A DNA stretch of 64,000 nt, taken from positions 11,844,001 through 11,908,000 of the forward strand of contig JAJFZO010000609.1 of assembly GCA_021397835.1 (NCBI GenBank), read 5' to 3'. Below the pieces are notes generated by a model. The model was given only the letters and a program-made list of their open reading frames with translations, was not told the origin of the DNA and ran no database searches. The position numbers were made by a program, and so were the translations under genes. Positions 31,727 to 42,688 of this stretch are shown piece by piece (the first letter of the stretch is position 1; every line of letters begins with the position of its first letter). This DNA comes from Moringa oleifera (Eukaryota > Streptophyta > Magnoliopsida > Brassicales > Moringaceae).

Positions 31727-33500
31727 TCCCGGATTGATCAGCCCTGCAATTGGATTTCTCTTGAATATTAAAGTAGATAAAAGTAACCAAAATTCCGCAA
31801 ACAAGCATGAAGAAACCACTACCAATGATCCACTAAGCAATAGCCACATTCAGCATCTAGTCATCAATATATTATCTTAAAACAAACTGACGGCCTCAAC
31901 TGATAAGATTCTCGATGCATGCTATGTAAGCCATCATTAACTTGTATAGAGTCCAGGGCAGAAAATGGACAATTGGGCACACCGTTACAGGTGTTGGTAA
32001 AGAGGAGAGGCACCTCTGTCAACAAAATCAGATGAGCCCCAATCAAATTGAATTGCTAATTTGTAAGTTGACTTGAAAAGTCAGGGCTGCATTTGGACTT
32101 CCAAAGCACTTTCACAAAACTGGCACCTAAGAAGGTCATTTTAGAGCAGATCTATTTAAGATTTCTCACCAATTTTCCTTATCTTGTTCTTTTTCTTTCT
32201 GGGTTTCTACTTGTCACTTCCCAGAGTTCGCAATGGACTGGATTGTACAACAGAATACTAGTACCCCAACAGCTATGGAAATTTATGTAGATTTCATGGA
32301 GTTGAAAGTTGGGTGTACAGAGTTCTGACTGGATTCCACAGTCACCATCGGCCTTCGTTTTCTTCCAAAAGAATCTCATGATACGGTCTGTAAGATCACG
32401 TCTACCAGAAAAATGAACAACGAGGTGCTCTTGGGTCTACGGAAATGTTAATTGGCTCAATTCACCAAATCCAGGATGTCCTAGCATTCTGGATGATGCT
32501 GGATCAGCAGAGGTCAGTTTTCTACACTCTTCATTTCCTCAAACAGTCATGCAATAATTAAGAGATGAGATCTAATTTACTCAGCAATATGAAATGTTTA
32601 AGCAATAAGAAAATACTTTTAAGTGGCAAGATTCATTCATTTTGTCAATATCTTTCATATCCTAGCAGTTGGTCAATCGAAATCATTTGTACTGTCATTT
32701 CAAAGCTTGGAAATTTATTTCCCAGACCCACATCTAAAAGATCACGTTTGCAAGACACCTTTCTCCAGACGATGACATGTTTTCTCATAGATCCAGCAAA
32801 AATCTTTCCAAGAAGCTAACAGTTCTTTACCACACTTTGATGCACATGATGTGCAACTTTTGAATACCAATCCATATTCATAAAGTCCTGTACATAGGTT
32901 AAAAGGAAAGCTGACTTCCAGATCATCCATGAATTCAGATACCCTTTTGTTTCAAGAAATAGAACTGGTTTTTGGGGAAATGACTTGTTTTTATAGGCAT
33001 TTATTGAATTGGATGGAGTTCAACATTGGTAAAAACAAGCTCATCTATCCAAAATAGAATACTAAAAAGCAAACAAACTTCAAACTAAAGGGACAGATTG
33101 AATAGCTAAGATTTTACATACTGAAAGTTGAGAATAATAGCTAAGATAATAGCGAGTTTGACTGAAAACATGGATAATTGAAAACCTAATATCTAAACAA
33201 CAGAGCAGCAGCCGTTGGTACCTCTTCCATACAAGTAGAAATCATGATCCCCATCTGGGTAAGGTAGCTCACCTCTGTTGAGTTTGTAAATGGGTACTCT
33301 TGGTTCCCACCTAACACAGCTCTGCCCTTCAACATCCTTAAGCTGAACCAAAAGTACCTTGTAACCAAGTGTGCTCAATTATGATAGAGAAGTGTTAAAT
33401 ATTTTGTTTTAAATTAGAAATAAAAGTAAAGCTTGAAAAGGAAAAGGGAGAAGCACCAAAGTTACTTACAGATTATCAATCTTGAGCTGTGAGCAGCAAT
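31727..33500. other. Spacer between PsbX promoter and MSL gene
   Basis: Probably includes the MSL 3' untranslated region on the right. Short frames on both strands lack recognisable domains. One minus-strand frame (33193-33378) is listed separately as an oddity. Confidence 0.55.
33193..33378 (-). other. Short unexplained minus-strand frame downstream of MSL
   Basis: A frame of about 55 well-composed codons (LVQLKDVEGQSCVRWEPRV through FYLYGRGTNGCCSVV) ends at a stop 120 bases after the MSL stop region. A possible acceptor (TTACAAG) lies just before GTACTTTTGG. The C-terminus CSVV resembles a CaaX prenylation signal. I recognise no family, and it may simply be MSL 3' untranslated sequence. 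Confidence 0.25.
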
Positions 33501-36500
33501 TCATCTGTTGGTCATGGTGTCTGGCTCCGACTCAATATGGCTGAGATGTACTTTCTGGGGAAGGAGATAGTATTTTATCTCTAGCTCCTCAAAAATTTTC
33601 TTTAGTTCCATGACGAGCTCAGTTCGTCTTCTGTTCTTTTCTGCGTAGTCTTGAAAGCTAATTGTGTGATTACAGTAGAGAGCCATCTTTAACTTGTTCA
33701 CGTTCTCAATCTCCTTCACCACTACGTTGTGGTTTGCTTGCCAATGATGAGGATTTCTCTCCAAATAACTGATCAACAGAGTGAATAATCAGAAACCAAC
33801 TACAAAATTTTGTTAAGCTACAAGTGTGTGATATCAGCTGAAATAATAAAAAATTCTCAGCCATCATAGTGCCCGCTTACATAAAAGAATGGGAAAATAA
33901 GGCTACATGTGACTTACTCCTTTATTCTATCTTTTAGCAACCCAATCTTCTTCAGTGGTGTAGCAAAATCAATTGAGAATTCCAAGGTATCACCCATCTC
34001 CGGGCTTCTGTAGTAATTGCTGATGGGCTTCGTAGACAAAACTGAATTTGGATAGAATACCTTTTCATTGTCAAGCTTCAAGAAGACGGTCGTCAATATA
34101 TTCATTTCTTCAACCAGCAACTGTCAAAATACCGCGTAAAAAAACCCTGTTAAAAAAAGTTACCTAAGAAAACAGGGCTCAATGAATCTGTTATACGTAC
34201 CGGAATGCCATCAACAACACAACGATCACCAACATCAAATGGATGCATTACAAATACAAATATGATCGCTTCAAAGATAGTCTTGCAAGTGTTTCCAAAC
34301 ATAAAAGCTGCTACTACAAGCTGCGATGACAGGAAAAGGATGACCTTCGTTGTTGCAATTCCCATCAGAAGAAGCCATATAATAAACGTCCCAACAATCA
34401 AGATCCCTGTAACAAGTTTGTTCAATTGCTTTACGCCTGTTTTCGTGTCATTTAAAGCATGTGCCAAGGCTTTGCGACCTTTGTACACCTTCACCTGTAC
34501 AATACCACAACATATTGAAGTAAAGAAAGTAGGTTATCTTTCTTTATCACATAATTAATAATAAGAGGAGCTAGCTATTTAGAACAAATCACGTTCCCTG
34601 CTCTTTATTACGTAATCAATAACAGGGTCAATACATTGAGCACAGTTTTATATTTTTCAAGATTGACTTCATTTCAGGAGCGCTAAACAGTTAAGGAAAC
34701 ATGAAAACATAGAAATCATTAACGTTTCCTGAAGAAAACTTAACTGTCTTCCTAGTGTGGCACTTTTGATATTTGAACAGAATCGACTAAATGCACAATA
34801 GAAATGAGATTATCTTTCCTATGTCATTCAAAAACAGAAAAAATATAAGTTGATGGTAACTTCATGCAAATCATTACAGGCAGGATGAATCCCATATCTT
34901 CTCCCAGTCTAGATATCTTTCTCCTAGAGAACAACATTACGCTTCCCATAGTTAGCGCAGTGTGCTTTAGTTTCAGTAACTAAAAGCAATATGCAGAGAT
35001 AAGCGATTATAACATTGCAATGCTTGCCATTGTCATAAAGCTAGAAGATCTGTAAGGCCATAATTATGGAAAAAAGGGAAAGGTAAAAGAAACATACAAC
35101 CCAGTCTGTCAGAGCTTTTCTGTCTATTTTTCCAGTCTCTGCTCCTTCAAACAGTGGAAATACAAGATCAACTTCTTCCTTAATCATGAACCTTAACAAG
35201 TCATCCTCATCGATATAGCTGTTCAAAAAAGGAAAAATGTTTAGGAGAAAACAAGAAAGAAAAGAGAAACAATACCAGCAAATCAGAAGCATTGCACAAG
35301 CAATAATAGCTTTCTTACTGGCAATCACGCTGAGCAACATTCTTGAATATGTCATATGCAGCAGCAATTGCTTCCATCTCACTAGTGATCTCTCTGTCTG
35401 TTTGCTCATTGCCTTCACCAAAAGCACTTTCTTCCAGTGTATTAGAGATTGTAGACAGCCCTGAAGATCTAACAGCCTCAACCAACACCCTCATTGTCCA
35501 AGCTGAAACCTTTTCTTGCTTCATCTTATGGACCTTTCCCATATCAATCAACTTTTTTTCTTCTGCTACTTTACCCTTTTTCGTACTCCTGAAACTCAAC
35601 TTACCAGTACTTGGCGATCTCCCAACCCTCTCTGCCTGCTCTATAAGGGGAGGCCCTGAAAGGGTCTGCAACACATACTGATGAAAGACTGACTCCTGAA
35701 TTCTATCAAAGAATGTGTTGACATTGAAGTTGGAAGCCAAGATCTTTAACAACAAAGTTTTTAACAACCACAAAAATGCCCCAATCAGAAGAGAAACAAT
35801 AGTCCAGGTCACATGGCTTAGAATTTTTGTGGCAGTATCTGATCTCTTAACTCCACGTTTGAACAATAACACCCATGTAACGAGCACCAAACTCAACCAA
35901 ATAAAAACTTGAACAGTCTTTTTTAAACCATGAACAAAGTAAAGCACTTTTCTCCTTAGTAGAAAGTTTTTTTCAATCAAGAAAACGATTAAGTGCATAA
36001 ACCAATTGGTCACCAACATGCCACAGAATATTACCATGGCAAGCACGCACCATTTCCAAATCTCCAAGCCCCAAATCACACACTTCTTCAATGCATCAAC
36101 AGTTAAACTAGCAATTAGCAGCCCCAGCATGGAAGCAGATACTACCAACTCAATCAAAAACTTAGCACTGAATCTCCGGCGCTTCTCTTTATTCAGTTTA
36201 ACCTTTTTATAAATCTCCTCATCCTCATCCTCATCCTCTCCAGGTCCTGCTGGGGACGCCTGAGCTTTAGGGGTCATTGAATTCGACCTAATACTTCTTG
36301 TTGATTTGTTGTTAGGCGACACCTTGTCAAATGAATTCCCTGAAGCTGAATTTGCACCAATTTGTTCTTGCAGACTTAAACCATTATCTTCAGCCAAGCC
36401 GGGATCAAGAGGATAAGATTGCTCCACAAATCTTGACTTGGGTTTTGAGTACACTGACCTCGAAAGTGATCTCCTAAATGTGAGAGTCTCAGTTCTAGAG

Positions 36501-36814
36501 GGGATTTTGGGTGGCTTGTTTGCACTTAGACTGAAACGCGAAATCTCTGGAGAAGGGCTGTCAAGTGGCACTGATTTTGCCAACCCATTAGTTGTAGTAC
36601 CTGACTCTGCAGATGCATTGTGGAACGAATCTTGCCTGGTCTCTTTAGGAGCTAAATATTCCCCTTCTTTAGGAGAAGAAGAGACTTTCTGGTCTTTTGG
36701 GGCTCCCTCCCTTGAAACAGTTATCACCACATCTCCTGTAGTACCGCTTCTCTTCTCTGCCATGCTTATTTCGCCTCCCCTTTCAGCATTGGAACTGGGC
36801 TTAGCATCCATCAA
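33501..36814 (-). CDS. Mechanosensitive channel of small conductance-like protein (MSL10 type)
   Basis: Plant MscS homologue of the plasma-membrane MSL group; opens under membrane tension. Five exons in transcription order: 35319-36814, 35098-35218, 34201-34494, 33918-34120, 33501-33768 (793 aa). GT-AG throughout, phases close. Residues 1-220 are a long hydrophilic, Ser/Pro-rich cytosolic N-terminus with an acidic run (DEDEDEE) and a basic patch. Four membrane segments follow in exon 1 (FLIELVVSASMLGLLIASL; CVLAMVIFCGMLVTNWFM; VFIWLSLVLVTWVLLF; IVSLLIGAFLWLLKTLLL). Exon 3 holds two more, ending in the MscS pore region (VVAAFMFGNTCKTIFEAIIF) and the MscS signature MHPFDVGDRC. Exons 4-5 form the cytosolic beta and alpha/beta domain. 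Either of the two first Met codons could be the start. Confidence 0.92.
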
Positions 36815-38433
36815 ACCTTAACACTTGAAAAGAGATTAAGATTACCCAAAACATAAAAAGGAGCCAGAAACAGAATGCAACATAAATGACTAAGATACCA
36901 TGTTATTTTACACAGAGATTGCACCTTTCTAGATGGGATTTCTGCAGCAAATTAGCTTCACAGCTCAAATTCCCAACCCACAAAAATCAACTTTTTTCAT
37001 TAATGGTCCATCTAGCTTAAATTACTAATTTTCGCGCCAAAAAAGGCTACACATGCAAGAAAGAGAGAAACAGTAATAACATAAACCCAAACCCATGTTA
37101 GCATCCAAAAGAGTACCCACTGCAAAGACCCCAAAAATAGAATATTATCTGGATGGCAGGTTTGATTAATGATATTAACTAGAACAAAGACAAGCAAGCA
37201 ACCCAGTAAAAACAAAAACACCTAATGAAGATCTGTAAAATCCACAAACAAAGAAGAACAGCTAACCAGGAGTCAGATACTCAACACCGGAGAATGATTG
37301 ATAAGTACACTTTCATGCCATATCGCCGGCGAACATGTCCCAGTCCACTATTATAAGGAAACACGAGATGAACCTTAGGATGACACGTTCAAAGAACACA
37401 GAAAAGTAAAGGTCGTGTAAGTCACAAATGTGAAATTGTAAATGACCCAGAGCAAGAAAGAGAGAAAGAGGGTTTACGTTTCCAGTGAACACACATAAAA
37501 AAGAAACTACATGTAATATATAGAGACAGATAGAGAGCTCGTGGTTCTAGACAAATGGAAGTCTTAGTGAATTCTCTCATTCCACTCTTTGGGCTACAAA
37601 GCACGTGTATCACGTGATCGATAGAACATCCAGAGAAGAGTGGACAAACCCAGGGTCTGGAGGAGGGCAAATCTGGAATTCTATGATGTGCGGTCCAGGA
37701 GCTGGGCCGTTCTGTGAGATGACCGGAAAGGGGACACGATAGTGGTGACACCACTGACACCTGTAAACCTGTTAGTTTGTCCATTTATAATTTCTGCCCG
37801 CTTCAGACCAGAAGACAGATATCGGCGAGCTCACTTAGGTAATATCCAACTTTATACAATAAATTTAATACTATTTAATATTAAAATTTTTTTAAAAAAT
37901 ATTTTAATATTAAATTTTTTTTATTTTTAATTTATTTACATCAAATTAATATTATAATATTATTTTAATAATATAAATAATAATTATCAATAAAAATATT
38001 TATAAATATTAATTAATTTATAAATATTTTTAAAATAATTAATATAATTTAAAATTTTAATTTTAATTTATATATTTTTTAAAAATTAATATTGTATAAT
38101 AAATTATAATTTTTAGTATTTTTGAAATTAATAATTTATAATTAAATTTCATAAAAATATTTTTACAGTAATTTTAACTTAATTATTTTTATGAGTTACT
38201 TATATTTTTACGATAATATATAATTTTTATAAAAAGTAGTTTTACATACATAATTTAAATCGATATTAAAATTTCATTACATAATTGGTACAAGACAAAA
38301 TAAAATCACTAACACATTACAATATTTAGTTTTTTGAATTATCATGACGATTCTACAGATGTTCAATCAATGCATCACGAAGTGTAAAATGAGCCTCTTT
38401 ATTTTTGATTTGCCTATGTCGAGCAAGAAATTC
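36815..38433. other. MSL 5' region and AT-rich boundary of the Harbinger element
   Basis: 36815-37750 is probably the MSL 5' leader, a leader intron and promoter. A GC-richer segment (37560-37830) follows. 37850-38340 is extremely AT-rich and probably contains one end of the Harbinger element. I could not identify terminal inverted repeats or a target-site duplication by eye. Confidence 0.55.
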
Positions 38434-39675
38434 TTAAAACTTTACAGTTTCATCCACTATCATCTCAACTTCTGGGATTGGTGCTTTTCTCCAATTTTCA
38501 TCATCCTCAATAATCATATTATGCATTGTTACACATGTAGTCATTATATCATGGAGCACATTTTTTCTCCAAAAGCGTGCAAGTCCTTGAATTATTGCAA
38601 ACCTTGATTGAAGAACCCCAAATGCACGTTCGATATTCTTTTTACATGCTTCTTGCATCTTCGCAAATAATTTTTTCTTTGGACCTCGAAGATCATCAAT
38701 TGTTTGTACAAGAGTTGACTATTTAAGATATATACCATCGGTTAAATAATAACCCATATGGTACTCATTTTCATTAATGACATAATGAGCTGGAGGTGCT
38801 ATACCTTTAGTAAGATTTGAAAACAAGTGGGATGACTCCAGCACATTAATATAATTATTGGAACCAGGCAAGCCAAAATATGAATGCCAAATCCACAAAT
38901 CATAGTCAGCTACAGCTTCAAGAATAATAAATGGAGATCCACTGCGTCCACTATATTGTCCTGCCCAAGTAGTAGGACAGTTTTTTCACTTCCAATGCAT
39001 GCAATCTAAACTCCTTAACATTCTAGAAAATCCCCGTTTCTCACCAATTTTGAGCAACTTTTCAACATCAACAGCATTCGATGATCTTAGATAACGCTCT
39101 CCAAAGATCTCCACAACCGCTCGATAAAATCTTTTCACACTTTTAATTGTTGTAGATTCTCCAATTTTTATGTATTCATCAGTCGCATCTGCAGGTACAC
39201 CATAAGCCAACATTCGAAAAACTACTGTTATTTTTTGTAAATTAGATAATCCAAGTTTACCTAACGTATCTCGTCGTTGCACAAAGTAGTTGTCATGAGC
39301 TTCGACAGCATTGACAATGCGAAGAAATAAATTTTTACCCATTCGAAATCGTCTACGAAACATTGAATCATCAAACCTTGGATTTTCAGCGAAGTAATCA
39401 TTCCATAAATTATGTGCAGCTGCTGCTCGATTACGGTTGATTGTTCTATGACCATGAACTGAGCCTCTATGTCGTTGTTGACTAGTTTGGTTATTCATAT
39501 ATTCAAGCATCAAGCGATTATTGCAGACATATAGATTTAGTAATGCTGATTGTTGGGCTTGAAGGGTTTGCAAATGTGTTTCAATAAATGAAATAAGATC
39601 TAGTTCATCATCAGTGCTTGAGAATGAAGATGAAAACGAAGATGATATGTGAGAGGGACTAGCAGTAAAATTCAT
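38434..39675 (-). pseudogene. PIF/Harbinger transposase (HARBI1-like) with two nonsense codons
   Basis: One continuous 413-codon frame with stops at 38986-38988 (TGA) and 38719-38721 (TAG) and no frameshift. A Ser-rich N-terminus and a helical region (FDDSMFRRRFRMGKNLFLRI) precede the nuclease. The first catalytic Asp is in RSLDCMHW, the second in GYYLTDGIY and the Glu in KKNIERAFGVLQ. The family's usual Trp is missing at both stop positions (after CMHWK and before STLVQTIDD), so each stop is one G-to-A change from TGG. The product would be truncated before the second catalytic residue. Confidence 0.9.
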
Positions 39676-39775
39676 AGTTGCTTATAATATTTATGGATGA
39701 TTAACTAACGATATGGAGAAAGTGTTAAATAACAAAATAGATGGTGACATCCAAGGTCTTTTATAGATAAAAATA

Positions 39776-40114
39776 AAGGCATGTGACAATATACAATATA
39801 TCTTGTACGAATCATTGGATGAAAAAAGCAATTTAATCTAAACTGTTCATTTCAAATCACACAATATCCAATGTCTACCATACACTATAAGGCATGTGAC
39901 AATATACAACGTATCTTGTACGAACCGTTGGATGAAAAAAGCAATTCAATCTAAAACGTTCATTTCAAATCACAGAATATCCAATGTCTGTCATATATTA
40001 TAAGGCATGTGACAATATACAACGTATTTTGTACGAACAGTTGGATGAAAAAAGCAATTCAATCTAAACCGTAGACTTCAGATAACACAATATCCAATGT
40101 CTGTCACAAAATAG
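39776..40114. repeat. Three 113-bp tandem repeats between divergent Harbinger genes
   Basis: Repeat units begin at 39776, 39889 and 40002, each exactly 113 bases and opening with AAGGCATGTGACAATATACA. Units 1 and 2 are closest along their whole length; unit 3 diverges near its end. Each unit contains the inverted pair TACAA-6 or so bases-TTGTA and a second pair TTGGAT / ATCCAA. The array sits 100 bases upstream of the transposase start (39675) and 130 bases upstream of the Myb-like start (40245), where a shared promoter would be. Confidence 0.95.
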
Positions 40115-40244
40115 TATTTATAAATTATTGTACACTCTACCAATTGTATAACTAGGTAGTGAATTGTTATGTTTAAAATCAAGAGATTTCTCATATTACC
40201 TTTTCAAAACTTCTTGCAAGATTAAAGCCTACACTATTTCAACT

Positions 40245-41348
40245 ATGTTTTCAAGTTCAAAGTTAAGGCAAAAAACCCAAAGTAGTGTACGTACTGCTTC
40301 ATATTCTAACGATAAAGATCGACTTTTGTGCCATATTTATCTTGATATTTCTCAAAATGCGATTATTGACACAAATCAATCAACTCTTCAATTTTGGTCT
40401 CGTATTGAAGAAGAATATCATAAAGTTTTGCCAGCACACATTACAAATGTTCGACTGAGGAGATCTCTACAAACACGAATGCAAGCAATCATGGTAGCTG
40501 TTGTCAAGTTACGAGGATGTATTCGTCAAATTGAAAATTTGAATCCAAGTGGTGCTTCGGAATAAGATATTGTAAGTACTTATCCTTTTTTTTTTTTAAC
40601 TGAATTTAGTAAAGTTTTTGTATGTTCACATCATTTATTTAATGGTGTCTTGCAGTTAGATAAAGCCAAATTCTTACTAGTAAAAGATCCGACTTTCAAA
40701 AGAGGTTTCAAATTTGATCACGTGTAGCCTATTCTTAAAAATATTGAGAAATTTGCTGATATTGATCCCAATCAAACTATTATCCGTAAGAAGCAACCGA
40801 ATCACAACAATGCATCTCATTCAGAATCCAACTCGTCGAAGTCCATAGGTTCGTCATCATATTGTATTGATTTAAATGATGATTTTGAAGATGAGGATTT
40901 GTATAATGATAATACTGAATCTCAACGTCTTGCTGGGAGGAACAAAGAGAAAATGAAGAAAAAACAAAATGAAGAGTTCAAAGAATATTTCAAATCTATG
41001 AAGGAAGAAACAGAAAAACTGAAAGAAATTATCCAAGGAAACGGTGTTTCTATGCAAGAAGCGCAATCACTACTCCAAAAGAATGTTGAGCTCCAACTTT
41101 TACGAGCTCAAAGTGAGGCAAAAAAGCTAGAATTACGAGAACGAAGAGAGGAAAACAAGATTTTAGAGAAAGATGTTGATTCTATAAAAGATCTGATATC
41201 ACGTGAAGTTATTCGAAATGAACAAATGAAAATTTGTGCAAAACGAAGTCGAGATCACCAATCTGAAGGAGTTAGTGGATCATTTAATCTTTTTGATCAA
41301 TATTTTGGTGGTGTAAGAGGAAGTGGAGATGACTTTCCCACATTTTAA
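40245..41348 (+). pseudogene. Harbinger Myb/SANT-like partner protein with two nonsense codons
   Basis: Second gene of PIF/Harbinger elements; the partner binds DNA and brings the transposase to the element. Two exons: 40245-40571 and 40656-41348. The SANT-like part is in exon 1 (FWSRIEEEYHKVLP), continuing in exon 2 (FKRGFKFDHV). A long charged coiled coil follows (about 40895-41230; KEKMKKKQNEEFKEY, ELQLLRAQSEAKKLELRER). The frame is closed by TAA at 40563-40565 and TAG at 40725-40727, where relatives carry Gln and Trp. Proteins of this type are often annotated as glutathione S-transferase T3-like, without being enzymes. Confidence 0.82.
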
Positions 41349-42688
41349 ACAGTTCTAAGGTTAGTTTATTGTTGTTAAAGTATTTTAATTTTAATTAATG
41401 TTGTAATTTCAGTTTAAGTTGTAATCGTTAATGTGTTGTTATATTTATTGTACTGTGTTATCAATTGAAAAAAAATTATTTTTATCATGTTCATGCAAAA
41501 ATTTAAATTATATCATAAATTATAAATTATTTTAAATTTTTATATATTTTTAAATAATAATTTTAATAATATATATAATTTTATTATTAATTAAATAAAT
41601 TATTGTTAATAATAATTTAAATAAAATAAAATTATATATTAAATATTGGTCTTATTTTGAAGATCTTGATAAGATATTCTTAATGGTATAATTTTTTTCT
41701 AATAATATCATATATTTATTAAGTTATTGATCAAAAATATATTTGATTCAAAATCTTTAAAAATGTAATTTGTAAAAAAATAATTTTAAAATTTACATTA
41801 AATTTTAGTATAGTATTATAACTGTATCAAATTAAAGGGATTAATTTATTATTTCATTAAAAATAATTTCACTTTATTTTTTATGACAAAATACCGCTTT
41901 ACTGTCTCATTCGAGACGGCCTTAAAACCGAAAAAGCCATTATTGGTTAGTGACGAAAAATTTCATAATCTCTCTGATGGGATTGAATGGTTTGGTTCAT
42001 TATATTATTAGTTTTAACTTCAGCAGAAAAACAAAAATCTTTGAAAGCAAAATGATAACTACAAAGTAAAAACCTTTAAGAAGAATGAAGTTGAGAAATT
42101 ACTTAAATGACTGAAATCTTTGGTTTAAATCAACAGCTTTTGAAATTTAGATGAAAAAATCAAAGGACCCAGATAATTTAAGTCAAACTTTGTTGATTGC
42201 AGTAGGTGGCTTTGGATGATGTCTTTTGTAACGGAGTGGCAAAACATCATTAATTTTGGATTAGATTTATATGTTTATTAAAATGAATTATGACTAATAT
42301 TGGTCAGAAAAGAGGAAACCAGCTTTTCAATCTCTCTTTAATTTAAAAGAGAAAATTTCACTGGACAATCACGATGTCAATCATCTTATAGTCGTTAGAC
42401 AATTACTCCGTGGTCATTATTGTGTGCTTTAAAGCCACGACGTGGGCTGTTTTCATGATATGAAAACGACCATTTGAACATGAGGATCATTGCATGATCC
42501 TGTTGGTGCGGCGTAAACTGTGGTCCCTTCCGCTTGTAAGGATTTGAACATAATATTTGTTTGAAAAATTTTCTATGTAGGGGACCCAGATCTGCAAACT
42601 AAACGCATCATCTGACACTTCCCAGAGCTAGTAAATTACACAAGAATTGGACAAATTGCAAAAAACACACGAGGCTTTGATGATGTAT
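41349..42688. other. Right flank of Harbinger element and kinase 3' region
   Basis: Extremely AT-rich to about 41880, probably holding the right end of the element. The remainder up to the kinase stop at 42689 is spacer and 3' untranslated sequence. No other gene was seen. Confidence 0.6.

Larger units (their letters stand above)
38434..41348. mobile_element. PIF/Harbinger DNA transposon, non-autonomous in its present state
   Basis: Core of a PIF/Harbinger-class element, defined by its two diagnostic genes in divergent arrangement: a DDE_4-type (HARBI1-like) transposase on the minus strand and a Myb/SANT-like partner protein on the plus strand. Between them lie three 113-bp tandem repeats. 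Both genes carry in-frame stops but no frameshifts, so the copy is recent but dead unless complemented. The outer limits are unknown; AT-rich flanks run to about 37850 and 41880, and ends probably fall there. The span given covers only the coding core. Confidence 0.88.
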
